The position numbers and the translations under genes are program-made. 64,000 nt of DNA from Streptomyces dysideae (GTDB taxonomy: Bacteria; Actinomycetota; Actinomycetes; Streptomycetales; Streptomycetaceae): contig NZ_KQ949088.1 of assembly GCF_001514305.1 (NCBI RefSeq), positions 155,222-219,221 on the forward strand, in the 5' to 3' direction. How positions within the stretch are numbered: the stretch's first letter is position 1; every line of letters starts with the position of its first letter. Under the pieces are notes generated by a model that was not told where the DNA came from, searched no databases, and saw only the letters and a program-made list of their open reading frames with translations. Below are positions 43,006 to 52,883 of this stretch, in pieces.

Positions 43006-46000
43006 ATGTCCGTGCACAGCCACACGGCAGCCCAACACGACGCTGCCACTCCTGAGTTTCCGCGTCATGTGGTGACCGCGGTCCTCGTCTCCCATGACGG
43101 CGCCCGCTGGCTGCCCGACGCGCTCGCCGGCCTGCTCGGCCAGGAGCGCCCCGTCCAGTTCGCCATGGCCGCCGACACCGGCAGCGCGGACCAGTCCGCC
43201 CAGCTGGTCACCGACGCCCTCGGCGCCGACCGCGTACTGCACCTCGCCCGGCGCACCGGCTTCGGCCAGGCCGTCGAGGAGGCCAACCGCACGGCACCCG
43301 TCCTCACGCCGGACGAGCTCTCCTATCTGAAGCGGCCGAGCGGCTGGGACCCCGTCACGCGCACGTGGCGCGACGACGCCTACGACATGCCCGAGCTCCC
43401 GCACGGAGAGCCGGTTCAGTGGCTGTGGCTGCTGCACGACGACTGCGCCCCCGAACCGGACGCCCTCGCCCAGCTGCTGCGGGTCGTGGAGAACGAGTAC
43501 GAGCTGGGCCGGGACGACATCGCCGTGGTGGGCCCCAAGCTGCGCGGCTGGTACGACCGCCGGCAGCTGCTCGAGGTCGGCGTCACCATCGCCAACTCCG
43601 GCCGCCGCTGGACCGGCCTGGACCGCCGCGAACAGGACCAGGGCCAGCACGATCACGTCCGGCCCGTGCTGTCCGTGTCCACCGCCGGCATGCTGATCCG
43701 ACGCGACGTCTTCGACCAGCTCGGCGGCTTCGACCGACGGCTGCCCCTGATGCGTGACGACGTCGACCTGTGCTGGCGCGCCACCGCCGCCGGCCACCGC
43801 GTCCTCGTCGCCCCCGAGGCGGTCGTACGGCACGCCGAGGCGGCCTCCCGCGAGCGCCGCACCGTCGACTGCGTGGGCCGCACCTCCGCCTCCCCGCACA
43901 AGGTCGACAAGGCGGGCGCCGTCTACACCCTGCTCGTCAACACCCGTACGGCCGCCCTGCCCTGGGTCCTGCTGCGCCTCGTCGTCGGCACCCTGCTGCG
44001 GACCGTCGCCTACCTCGTCGGCAAGGTCCCCGGACAGGCCGTCGACGAGATCCGCGGCCTCGTCGGCACCCTGCTGCGGCCCGAGCGGATCATCGCCGGG
44101 CGGCGCAGGCGCGGCGCCCCGCAGATCGACAAGGGCGAGCTGAGGGCCCTGTTCCCGCCGCCCGGCGCGACCGTGCGGGCCACGGTCGAACAGGCCGCCG
44201 GCAACCTCGTCGGCAGCTCCGACCCGGAGGCGACCTCGGGCGCCGGACGGCACGGCGGCGGCATCGAGTCCGGGCCCGGCGGCGACGACGCCGACTTCCT
44301 GCAGATCGAGCAGTTCGCACGCCTCAAGCGCATCGCCCGCAAACCCGGCCCGGTGCTCTTCCTGGTGCTGCTGCTCGTCTCACTGATCGCCTGCCGCAGC
44401 CTCCTCGGCGGCGGCGCGCTCGCGGGCGGCGCCCTGCTGCCCGCCCCGGCCGACTCCGGTGAGCTGTGGTCGCGCTACCTCGACGCCTGGCACCCGGTGG
44501 GCGCCGGCGGCACCCCGTCCGCGCCCCCGTACCTCGCGATCGTCGCCATGTTCGCCTCCGTGCTGCTCGGCTCGACCGGCCTCGCGGTCACGGTCCTGCT
44601 GGTCTGCTCGGTGCCGCTGGCCGGCTTCACCGCGTACTTCGCCTCCCGCCCGCTCGTCGAGTCCCGCCTGCTGCGCGCATGGGCGGCCGTCGTCTACGCC
44701 TTCCTGCCCGCCGCCACCGGCGCCCTCGCGGGCGGCCGTATCGGCACCGCCGTCCTCGCCATCCTGCTGCCGCTCATCGCGCGCGCGGGCATCGCGGCCA
44801 GCGGCCTGGCGAACAGCTCCGGTGCGCGCGGCAGCTGGCGCGCCACCTGGGCGTACGCCCTGCTGCTGACGGTCACCACCGCGTTCACGCCGATCGTGTG
44901 GCCCATCGCGCTGCTCCTCGGCCTCGGCCTGCTGGCCGTGCGCCGCACCGACATCACCGCCTACGGCCTGCGCTTCATCGCCCAGCTCGGCACGCCCCTG
45001 CTGGTCCTGGCCCCCTGGTCGCTGTCGCTGCTGCCGTTCGGCTTCTTCCGGGAGGCCGGCCTGGAGTACGGCTCCTCGGCCGCCTCCGCCCTCGACCTGC
45101 TCGGCGCCAGCCCCGGCGGCCCCGGCACGGTCAGCGGGCTGATGCTCATCGGCATCGTCCTGGCGGCGCTGGCCGCGCTGCTGCGCTCCGAGCGTCAGTT
45201 GGGAATCTGGACGGCCTGGACGGTCGCCCTGGTGGGCCTCGTCTTCGCGGTCCTGTCCAACAGCTCCACCTGGGCCGGGCCCGCCACCCTCGTCTACGGA
45301 CTCGCCCTGCTGTCCGCCGCGATGCTGGGCGCCGACGGGGCACGCGCGCGTGTGGCCGAGCAGAGCTTCGGCTGGCGCCAGCCGGTCGCCGTGCTGACCG
45401 CGTTCGCCTCGGCCGCCGGCCCGCTGCTCGTCGCCGCCGGCTGGATGATCGGCGGCGCCGACGGACCGGTGGAGCGGCGCGACCCCGTGCAGGTGCCCGC
45501 GTTCGTCGCCGAGGAGAGCAACACCCGCGACCAGGCCCGCACCCTGGTCCTCGACAGCGACTCCACGGCCCACGTCGGCTATGTGCTCGTCCGCGGCTCC
45601 GGCGCCCGCCTCGGCGACGCCGAACTCGCCGCCGCCGACGGCGAGAACAGCAAGCTCGACAAGGTCGTCGCCAACCTCGTCGCCGGCTCCGGCGCCGACC
45701 AGGCCAACCAGCTGGGCGCGTTCGCGGTGCGCTACGTCCTCGTCCACAAGGGCGCGCCCCGCGAGGTCACGCGCGTGCTGGACGCCACGCCCGGCCTGTC
45801 CCGGCTCAGCGAGCAGAACGGCAGTGCGCTGTGGCGGCTCGACCGGCAGGTCTCCCGCGCGGCCATCGTGTCCGGTTCCGGCTCGGGGTCGGCGGAGCCG
45901 CAGGCCGTCGCCGCGGGCCCCGTGGAGATCCACACCACGGTCCCGGCCGGCGCCGACGGCCGCGTCCTGCGCCTCGCCGACACCGCCGCCGAGGGCTGGA

Positions 46001-46668
46001 CGGCCACCCTGGACGGCAAGCCGCTGACCCGCACCACCGTCGACGGCTGGGCCCAGGGCTTCGAACTCCCGGCCTCCGGCGGCCGGCTGGACGTCACCTA
46101 CGACGCCCCGGTCGGCCACACCGCCTGGCTGTGGGCCCAGGGTTTCCTCGCCCTCGTCCTCGTCGTGATGGCCCTGCCCGGCCGCCGCCGCGACATCGAC
46201 GACGACCTGCCCGACGAGCCGGTCGTCCCCGCCCAGGCCGTGACCGGTGAGGGCCGCCGGGCCCGCCGGCTGCGCGCCCAGGCGGAGGCCGAAGAGGCGG
46301 GCCAGAGTGGTGAGTTCCCGTCTCCTCCGGAGGAGGAGACCCCCACCCCCGCGCCGGTGCCGCAGCAGCAGCCCTACGGCGAATGGGACACGCCGAGTTA
46401 CGCGGGCGCCGAGTACGGCGCCTACGGCGGCGAGCAGTACCCGGGCACCCAGCAGTACCCGGCGGGCGGTTACGACCAGACGTATCAGGCGGACCCGTAC
46501 CAGGGTGGCCAGTACGACCCGTACGCCTACGACGGCCAGTCCCCGCAGACGCCGTACGACCAGACGCAGACGTACGACCAGTCCTACGGTCAGGGCTACG
46601 ACCCCGCGTACGACCCGGCGCAGCCGGATCCGCACGGCAGTGAGCGTCCCGACGGGAGCCAGCAGTGA
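43006..46668 (+). CDS. Large membrane glycosyltransferase (GT2 plus multi-helix region)
   Basis: This 1220-residue protein starts with a GT2 domain (about 15-300): VTAVLVSHDGARWLPD, the LHDDCAP metal site and DDVDLCWRATAAGH. A region with about a dozen membrane helices (about 450-820) follows, then an extracytoplasmic beta-rich domain and another helix near 1040. The last 120 residues are a Tyr/Gln/Gly-rich tail. It resembles actinobacterial wall-polymer transferases. ATG at 43006; stop overlaps the next GTG. Substrate is unknown, but the mannose genes nearby point to envelope polysaccharide. Confidence 0.88.
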   Translation: MSVHSHTAAQHDAATPEFPRHVVTAVLVSHDGARWLPDALAGLLGQERPVQFAMAADTGSADQSAQLVTDALGADRVLHLARRTGFGQAVEEANRTAPVLTPDELSYLKRPSGWDPVTRTWRDDAYDMPELPHGEPVQWLWLLHDDCAPEPDALAQLLRVVENEYELGRDDIAVVGPKLRGWYDRRQLLEVGVTIANSGRRWTGLDRREQDQGQHDHVRPVLSVSTAGMLIRRDVFDQLGGFDRRLPLMRDDVDLCWRATAAGHRVLVAPEAVVRHAEAASRERRTVDCVGRTSASPHKVDKAGAVYTLLVNTRTAALPWVLLRLVVGTLLRTVAYLVGKVPGQAVDEIRGLVGTLLRPERIIAGRRRRGAPQIDKGELRALFPPPGATVRATVEQAAGNLVGSSDPEATSGAGRHGGGIESGPGGDDADFLQIEQFARLKRIARKPGPVLFLVLLLVSLIACRSLLGGGALAGGALLPAPADSGELWSRYLDAWHPVGAGGTPSAPPYLAIVAMFASVLLGSTGLAVTVLLVCSVPLAGFTAYFASRPLVESRLLRAWAAVVYAFLPAATGALAGGRIGTAVLAILLPLIARAGIAASGLANSSGARGSWRATWAYALLLTVTTAFTPIVWPIALLLGLGLLAVRRTDITAYGLRFIAQLGTPLLVLAPWSLSLLPFGFFREAGLEYGSSAASALDLLGASPGGPGTVSGLMLIGIVLAALAALLRSERQLGIWTAWTVALVGLVFAVLSNSSTWAGPATLVYGLALLSAAMLGADGARARVAEQSFGWRQPVAVLTAFASAAGPLLVAAGWMIGGADGPVERRDPVQVPAFVAEESNTRDQARTLVLDSDSTAHVGYVLVRGSGARLGDAELAAADGENSKLDKVVANLVAGSGADQANQLGAFAVRYVLVHKGAPREVTRVLDATPGLSRLSEQNGSALWRLDRQVSRAAIVSGSGSGSAEPQAVAAGPVEIHTTVPAGADGRVLRLADTAAEGWTATLDGKPLTRTTVDGWAQGFELPASGGRLDVTYDAPVGHTAWLWAQGFLALVLVVMALPGRRRDIDDDLPDEPVVPAQAVTGEGRRARRLRAQAEAEEAGQSGEFPSPPEEETPTPAPVPQQQPYGEWDTPSYAGAEYGAYGGEQYPGTQQYPAGGYDQTYQADPYQGGQYDPYAYDGQSPQTPYDQTQTYDQSYGQGYDPAYDPAQPDPHGSERPDGSQQ

Positions 46669-48146
46669 ACCGCACCACCCTGTCCCTCATCGCCGGCGTG
46701 GCCGCGCTCGCCGCCGTCACCGGATTCGCCACGCTCACCACGCCCGACGCCGGCGCGAACACCGCGAAGGCGGCCGCCGAACTGCCCGTGGAGCGCACGA
46801 GCCTGCTGTGCCCGGTCCCGAGCACCTCCGACCTCGCCGAGACGACGTACACGTCGTTCACGCCCGTCACGAAGGGCACGGGAAGCGACGGTGAGGCCGA
46901 ACTCCGGTCGGCGGGGGAGGAGTCGGCGGACGCCAAGGACGACAAGAAGGCCGACAAGCCCGTCCTCACCCCCAAGGAGCCGGGCACCCCGGTCACCGGG
47001 GACGCGTCCGGGGCCGACTCGCCCGCGCTGCTCGGCACCGCCGAGGGGAAGTTCGCACCCGGCTGGACCGTGCAGCAGACCACGGAGGTCGCCGCCGGCA
47101 CCGGGCGCGGCCTGCAGGGCGTCAACTGCACGGGACCGGACACCGAGTTCTGGTTCCCGGGCGCCGGCACGGCCGCGGACCGCACGGACTACGTCCACCT
47201 GACCAACCCCGACGACTCCGCCGCCGTCGTCGACATCGAGCTCTACGGCAAGGACGGCGCCCTGGAGACCACGGTGGGGGAGGGCATCACGGTCCAGCCG
47301 CACTCCAGCGAGCCGGTCCTGCTGTCCACGCTCACCGACGAGAAGCAGGCCAACGTCACCGTGCACGTGAGCGTGCGCAGCGGCCGCGTCGGCGCCGCCG
47401 TGCAGGCCCTGGACGACAAGCTCGGCGGCGACTGGCTGGCCGCGTCCGCGGACCCCGCGGGCAGCCTCGTCCTGCCCGGCATCCCCAAGGACGCCACCGC
47501 CGTACGCCTGGTCGCCTTCACCCCCGGCGACGCCGACGCCGACCTGAAGGTGCGCCTCGCCTCCCCGACCGGCCTGATCACCCCGGCCGGCAACGAGACC
47601 CTGCACGTCAAGTCCGGCATGACGGCCGCCGTCGACCTGGGCGACCTCACGCGCGGCGAGGCGGGCTCGCTGGTGCTGACGCCCACCGACCGGTCGGTGC
47701 CGGTCGTGGCGGCGCTCCGGGTCGTACGCGGCAAGGGCACCCGGCAGGAGACGGCGTTCATCCCCGCGGCCCGTCCGGTCGGCACCCGCGCGACCTCGGT
47801 GGACAACAGCGAGAAGGGCACGACGCTGTCCCTGACAGCACCCTCCGGCACGGCGCAGGTCAAGGTCACGGCATCGGCGGGCACCGAGGGCGGCACGGCG
47901 GCATCGAAGACATACACGATCAAGTCCGGCACCACCCAGGACGTGGAACTGCCGGTCCCGAGCGGCCTCAAGGGCACCTACGCCCTGACGGTCGAGCCGG
48001 TGTCGGGCGGCCCGGTGTACGCGTCGCGCACCCTGACGGCCACGAAGGACGGCGTGCCGGCCTTCACGGTACAGACCCTGCCGGACGACCGGGGCATGGT
48101 GTCGGTGCCGGAGGCGGACCAGGACCTGTCGGTGCTGCAGAAGTAG
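46665..48146 (+). CDS. DUF5719-family secreted protein
   Basis: This 493-residue exported protein has a signal or anchor segment (about 1-35), an acidic Lys/Asp-rich linker near 85-115 and then repeated beta-sandwich-like strands up to the end. No catalytic motif is visible. Its GTG overlaps the stop of the giant glycosyltransferase (GTGA), so the two are translationally coupled and probably work together at the envelope. DUF5719 beside such a transferase is the usual actinobacterial arrangement. Confidence 0.85.
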   Translation: MNRTTLSLIAGVAALAAVTGFATLTTPDAGANTAKAAAELPVERTSLLCPVPSTSDLAETTYTSFTPVTKGTGSDGEAELRSAGEESADAKDDKKADKPVLTPKEPGTPVTGDASGADSPALLGTAEGKFAPGWTVQQTTEVAAGTGRGLQGVNCTGPDTEFWFPGAGTAADRTDYVHLTNPDDSAAVVDIELYGKDGALETTVGEGITVQPHSSEPVLLSTLTDEKQANVTVHVSVRSGRVGAAVQALDDKLGGDWLAASADPAGSLVLPGIPKDATAVRLVAFTPGDADADLKVRLASPTGLITPAGNETLHVKSGMTAAVDLGDLTRGEAGSLVLTPTDRSVPVVAALRVVRGKGTRQETAFIPAARPVGTRATSVDNSEKGTTLSLTAPSGTAQVKVTASAGTEGGTAASKTYTIKSGTTQDVELPVPSGLKGTYALTVEPVSGGPVYASRTLTATKDGVPAFTVQTLPDDRGMVSVPEADQDLSVLQK

Positions 48147-48188
48147 GCGGCGCGTGGGCGCCTCGGCCGCCCACGCGCGCGTACGGCG

Positions 48189-48638
48189 TCAGTCCTCCCC
48201 GTACCGCGGATCCACCGTCTCCGGCGTCAGCCCCAGCAGCTCGGCCACCTGCTCCACGACCACCTCGTGTACCAGCGCCGCCCGCTCGTCGCGCCCCTTC
48301 GTACGGATCTCCACCGGCCGCCGGTAGACGACCACGCGCGCGGGACGTCCCTCGCGCGCGGGAATCGTGCCGCCGAGCGGGACCGCCTCGTCGTTCCAGG
48401 CCTGCCCGGGCCCGTCCAGCCGCGGCACCTCGAGCACCAGGAAGTCGATGTCGGCGAGCTGCGGCCAGCGCCGCTCCAGGCGCTCCACGGAGTCCTGCAC
48501 CAGGTCCGCGAACGCGTCGGCGCGGCTCGCGGCGAGCGGCACCTGGGGCGGTGCGATCGGGCCGCGCATGCCCCGGCCGTGGCGATCGCGGCGGCGGGGC
48601 CCGGGGGCGGCGGCACGGGGCGGTACGGGGTTGTCCAT
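48189..48638 (-). CDS. Zincin-like metallopeptidase-family protein lacking HExxH
   Basis: This 149-residue protein matches the short zincin-like family that neighbours DUF3499 and whiB in actinobacteria. The expected HExxH is reduced to H124-E125-VVV-E (VHEVVVEQVAELLGL), so the second His is missing. The N-terminal 30 residues are Pro/Arg-rich. It converges on the DUF5719 gene. ATG at 48638; earlier in-frame codons to 48725 have no family character. Peptidase activity is doubtful on the visible residues. Confidence 0.72.
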   Translation of the reverse strand: MDNPVPPRAAAPGPRRRDRHGRGMRGPIAPPQVPLAASRADAFADLVQDSVERLERRWPQLADIDFLVLEVPRLDGPGQAWNDEAVPLGGTIPAREGRPARVVVYRRPVEIRTKGRDERAALVHEVVVEQVAELLGLTPETVDPRYGED

Positions 48639-48983
48639 CACTGGTGAAGCGTAGTCCTCGCCGGGACGAGCTGCCCGGCCCCCCACGCGGCACCGGGGAC
48701 GCCGTCCACCCGCGCCGGACGGCATGTCGCCGGATGACCATTCCGGCCAAGATTGGGCTCGATTCCGTATCTCTCCAAGACCGTCGAAATCAAGGCAATT
48801 GGCCTGGTTTGTACGGAGCGGTGACCACTTTCAGAACCGTTCGGCATCCCGGAAAGCGGTGTCCATGCAGGTCAGTGAGGTGTGCCGGACGGGGTGTGTG
48901 GGGCGTTTCACAGTACGACACGGTGGAGTGACCTGGGGGAGAGTCGTCGCGGCCCGTTCAAGAGTGCGGTACCGTCCAACGTC

Positions 48984-49361
48984 GTGAGCCCTGTACGTCG
49001 CTGTTCGCGCACCGCTTGCGGCCGTCCCGCCGTCGCGACGCTGACGTACGTCTACGCCGACTCGACCGCGGTCCTCGGCCCGCTCGCCACCTACGCCGAA
49101 CCCCACTGCTACGACCTGTGCGCCGAGCACTCCGAGCGCCTCACCGCGCCGCGCGGCTGGGAGGTCGTCCGGCTCCTCGACAGCTCCGCCCCGGCCCGTC
49201 ACAGCAGCGACGACCTGGAAGCGCTTGCCAACGCCGTGCGTGAGGCGGCCCGCCCGCAGGAGCGCGCCGCGGAGGCCGGCGGTGGCGGCTCGCGGCGGGC
49301 GGACCCGATGGAGGTCGCGCGCCGCGGTCATCTGCGGGTGCTGCGCTCGCCGGACAACTGA
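48984..49361 (+). CDS. DUF3499 zinc-ribbon-like protein
   Basis: This 125-residue protein is conserved in actinobacteria next to whiB and manB. It opens with a possible zinc knuckle: CSRTACGR at about 7-14 and HCYDLCAEH near 40-48, followed by a helical, charged C-terminus. I chose GTG at 48984 because the cysteine motif begins right after it; the open frame upstream is not family-like. Function is unknown. Confidence 0.85.
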   Translation: MSPVRRCSRTACGRPAVATLTYVYADSTAVLGPLATYAEPHCYDLCAEHSERLTAPRGWEVVRLLDSSAPARHSSDDLEALANAVREAARPQERAAEAGGGGSRRADPMEVARRGHLRVLRSPDN

Positions 49362-49512
49362 GCGCCCGAACCCTTTCGGTCAACTCCCTTTTCCCGGCGG
49401 CCCGTTCCGCCGAGTGACGCACGACCGTTGACGTGCCGTTGGCGCGGACACGGCCATTCCGTAAGCCGAAGTGAGAAATCGCTTTCTGTATCGCGGAACC
49501 GGAGAGGTGTCC

Positions 49513-50924
49513 GTGTACGTCCAGGAACTGGACCCTATCGCCGGCTCGCTCGGCCTGTCCGCCCTGGTGGCGGCCCTGCCCCTGGTGATCGTCCTGAACC
49601 TTCTCGGCGGCGTCCGCATGAAGGCGGACTCAGCGGGCCTGACCGGCCTTCTGGCGGGCCGTTCTGGTCGCCTGGCTCGGCCTAGGCGTGCCGCTGGACC
49701 AGACGTTCTCCAGCGCCGCCCAGGGTGCCGTGTTCGGGATCTTCCCCATCCTGTGGATCGTCGTCAACGCCCTGTGGGTGTACCGGATGACGGTCCGCAC
49801 CTGGCACTGTGACATCCTGCGCCGCTCCTTCGGGCGGCTCTCCGACGATCCGCGCATCCAGGCGCTCGTGGTCGCCTTCTGCTTCGGCGCCCTCCTCGAA
49901 GCCCTCGCCGGGTTCGGCGCCCCCCCCCGTCGCGATCTGCTCGGTCATACTGGTCGACCTCGGCTTCGAACCGGTGCGCGCGGCGGTCGCCGCGCTGGTC
50001 GCCGACACCGCGCCGGTCGCCCTTCGGCGCGATGGGCACACCGGTCGTGACACCGGCCCAGGTCACCGGGCTGCCACTGGACTCCGTGGCCTCCGTGGTG
50101 GGCCGTCAGACGCCGCTGCTGGCCCTCGTGGTGCCGCTCGTACCGGTCTGGCTCGTGGTGGGCGGCGCGGGCTGCGCGAGACCTGGGTGCCCGCCCTGGT
50201 GTGCGGAATCGCCTTCGCCGTAGCCCAGTTCGCCGCCTCCAACTACGTCTCCGCCCAACTGGCCGACATCGGCGCCGACTTGGCCGGCGCGGGCCTTGGG
50301 TACCACGACTGGCCCTTCGTCAACTGCCCGTTCCTGATGGAGCGGGCTTGCTGCTCGGATCGTCGATGGCTTCGACGGTGCCTGGCTGCGTCCAACTGCT
50401 GGATGAGCAGTAGGGGCGTTTGACTGTGCCCCGCACCTGGCGTGGTCGACGTTCCGTGCAACCGGGTCCACCGGCGTGGGCCGGGCTTGTGCCTTCAGGA
50501 ACTCGCACACTGGGACGGCCAACATGGCGCTTCAGTACGGGAGTTAAGCCGCAAGGAACCCGATCGGGTGAACGGGGCCGACGCGGGGCTGGCCTTCCTG
50601 TCGCCGGTGCTCGGATGGTTCGGCGTGGCCGTCTCCGGGTCGGACACCTCGGCGAACGCGCTGTTCAGGGCGATGCAGGTGACCGCGGCGCGCGAGTCGG
50701 GGCTGTCGCCCGAACTCCTGGCCGCCGCCAACAGCTCGGGCGGAGTCCTGGGCAAGATGATCTCCCCGCAGATCCTCACCATCGCCTGCGCGAAGGTGGG
50801 TCATCGCGGGTGGTGAGGGGACCTGCCGCGCAAGGTGCTGCCCTGGAGTCCGGGGCTGCTGCTGGTGATGTGCCTGATCGAGGTGGGGCAGAGTTCGCCG
50901 GTGCTGCACTGGATGCTGCCGTGA
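49513..50924 (+). pseudogene. L-lactate permease (LctP) pseudogene, multiple frameshifts
   Basis: Pieces of one lactate permease occur in order in changing frames: VYVQELDPIAGSLGLSALVA from 49513, then VPLDQTFSSAAQGAVFGIFP near 49687. ICSVILVDLGFEPVRAAVAA near 49940, VVTPAQVTGLPLDSVASVVG near 50050 and ETWVPALVCGIAFAVAQ near 50190 follow. SGSDTSANALF and NSSGGVLGKMISPQ (50636-50770) and a C-terminal LPRKVLPWS to MLP (to 50924) complete the order. At least four frame changes are needed and the segment 50340-50570 is poorly conserved. A live member has about 530-560 residues. Confidence 0.88.
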
Positions 50925-51024
50925 CCTGAGGTTACGTCCAGGGGGCCACTCGGCGGACCCACAGCCGACTGTCAGCCGGGCCGGGTAGTTTGGGGGCCCG
51001 ACAGGACTCTCAGGAGGGTTGGCC

Positions 51025-52389
51025 GTGGCTGCTGATCTGTCACAGCTCGTGAAGGCGTACGACGTGCGCGGGGTCGTACCGGACCAGTGGGACGAGTCGC
51101 TGGCCGAGCTCTTCGGGGTCGCCTTCGTCCAGGTGACCGGCGCGAGCGCGATCGTGACCGGGCACGACATGCGGCCCTCGTCCCCGGGCCTCTCGCGTGC
51201 CTTCGCGCGCGGGGCGGCGGCGCAGGGCGTCGACGTCACCGAGATCGGCCTGTGCTCCACCGACCAGCTGTACTACGCGTCCGGCGCGCTGAACCTGCCG
51301 GGCGCCATGTTCACGGCCTCGCACAACCCGGCCCAGTACAACGGCATCAAGATGTGCCGCGCCGGCGCCGCCCCGGTCGGCCAGGACACCGGCCTCGCGG
51401 AGATCCGCGAACTGGTCGAGCGCTGGAGCGAGTCGGGCGCCCCGGCACCGGCGGCGACGACGGGAACGCTCACGCAGCGGGACACGTTGACGGATTACGC
51501 GGCCTACCTCCGCTCCCTCGTCGACCTGACCTCCATCCGCCCCCTGAAGGTCGTCGTCGACGCGGGCAACGGCATGGGCGGCCACACCGTCCCGACGGTC
51601 TTCGCCGGTCTGCCGCTGACCCTGGTCCCGATGTACTTCGAGCTGGACGGCACCTTCCCCAACCACGAGGCCAACCCCCTCGACCCGGCCAACATCGTGG
51701 ACCTGCAGAAGCGCGTCCGCGAGGAGGGCGCCGACCTCGGCATCGCCTTCGACGGCGACGCCGACCGCTGCTTCGTCGTCGACGAGCACGGCGACCCGGT
51801 CTCCCCGTCCGCGATCACCGCCCTGGTCGCCTCCCGCGAGCTGGCCCGGCACGGCGGCAAGGGCACGGTCATCCACAACCTGATCACGTCCTGGTCGGTC
51901 CCGGAGGTCGTCAGGGAGAACGGCGGCACACCGGTACGCACGCGCGTGGGCCACTCCTTCATCAAGGCCGAGATGGCCGGCACCGGCGCCCTCTTCGGCG
52001 GCGAACACTCCGCCCACTACTACTTCAAGGACTTCTGGAACGCCGACACGGGCATGCTGGCCGCCCTGCACGTCCTGGCGGCCCTCGGCGGCCAGGAGGG
52101 CCCGCTGTCCGGCCTGGTCGCCCAGTACGACCGCTACGCCGGCTCCGGCGAGATCAACTCCACGGTCGACGACCAGACGGCCCGCCTGGCGGCGATCAAG
52201 TCCGCGTACGAGGGCAGCGAGGGCGTCGAACTGGACGAACTCGACGGCCTGACCGTCTCCGCCGCCGACTGGTGGTTCAACGTCCGCCCGTCCAACACGG
52301 AACCACTGCTGCGGCTGAACGCGGAGGCCCGGGACGAGGCGACGATGGCGAAGGTCAGGGACGAGGTACTGACGATCATCCGCGGCTGA
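51025..52389 (+). CDS. manB: Phosphomannomutase / phosphoglucomutase
   Basis: ManB interconverts mannose-6-phosphate and mannose-1-phosphate. The 454-residue protein has the phosphoserine loop TASHNPAQYNGIK near 94-106, the metal loop FDGDADRC near 248, the sugar loop GEHSAHYY near 325 and the phosphate loop RPSNTEPLLRLN near 421. GTG at 51025 with AGGAGGG seven bases upstream; TTG at 51019 is less likely. It leads the manB, Trm112-like, SIS and manA gene run. Confidence 0.94.
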   Translation: MAADLSQLVKAYDVRGVVPDQWDESLAELFGVAFVQVTGASAIVTGHDMRPSSPGLSRAFARGAAAQGVDVTEIGLCSTDQLYYASGALNLPGAMFTASHNPAQYNGIKMCRAGAAPVGQDTGLAEIRELVERWSESGAPAPAATTGTLTQRDTLTDYAAYLRSLVDLTSIRPLKVVVDAGNGMGGHTVPTVFAGLPLTLVPMYFELDGTFPNHEANPLDPANIVDLQKRVREEGADLGIAFDGDADRCFVVDEHGDPVSPSAITALVASRELARHGGKGTVIHNLITSWSVPEVVRENGGTPVRTRVGHSFIKAEMAGTGALFGGEHSAHYYFKDFWNADTGMLAALHVLAALGGQEGPLSGLVAQYDRYAGSGEINSTVDDQTARLAAIKSAYEGSEGVELDELDGLTVSAADWWFNVRPSNTEPLLRLNAEARDEATMAKVRDEVLTIIRG

Positions 52390-52448
52390 CGCGGCGAGGT
52401 CACCTCTTCCCGACCGAGTCGGGTGGTGAGTGGGCATAGGCCGGGGGT

Positions 52449-52503
52449 CCAGGGGGCGGAGCCCCCCGGAGGATGGGACGGGTAGGGGGGCGGGGGCGAA
52501 ACC
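52449..52503. repeat. Dispersed GGGGCGGAGCCCC / GATGGGACGGGTAG element, copy 2
   Basis: A hairpin (52449-52469) is followed by the GGATGGGACGGGTAGGGG core shared with 33864-33881. It lies 60 bases after the manB stop and may also act as a terminator. Confidence 0.6.
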
Positions 52504-52629
52504 CTCTACGCCCACCCCGACGCCGACCACCCGCCAACCCCGACACCCCGCCCCCACCGGCGGTACCCTGACCAGGCACATCCGCACACGCGCACGCACG
52601 TGCACACCCCGCCCCCGAAGGGACACCCC

Positions 52630-52800
52630 ATGCCGCTCGAAGCCGGCCTCCTGGAGATCCTCGCCTGCCCGGCCTGTCACGCCCCCCTCAAGGAGCAGGA
52701 CACCGAGCTGATCTGCACAAGCCAGGACTGCGGCCTCGCGTACCCCGTTCGCGACGGCATCCCGGTCCTCCTCGTCGACGAGGCCCGCCGCCCCGCGTAA
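52630..52800 (+). CDS. Trm112-family zinc-ribbon protein
   Basis: This 56-residue protein has two Cys pairs (LACPACHAPL and LICTSQDCGLAYP) forming a zinc ribbon, then IPVLLVDEARR. Bacterial Trm112-like proteins accompany methyltransferases or sugar-phosphate genes; the partner here is unknown. ATG at 52630 with GAAGGG upstream; an ATG-like GTG at 52600 would add a Pro-rich stretch not seen in the family. It sits between manB and the SIS gene, as in other actinobacteria. Confidence 0.88.
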   Translation: MPLEAGLLEILACPACHAPLKEQDTELICTSQDCGLAYPVRDGIPVLLVDEARRPA

Positions 52801-52883
52801 CCGCCGCTCCGGCGACCGGCGTACAGACGATCCGCGCAAGGACGACCGGGTCCGGACGACCCGGCGATCGGAGGCTGCCGCCC

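Noticed and set aside
48882..48983. N-terminal extension of the DUF3499 gene
   Set aside because: The 34 extra residues have no conserved pattern and lie where a promoter is expected; GTG 48984 precedes the Cys motif.
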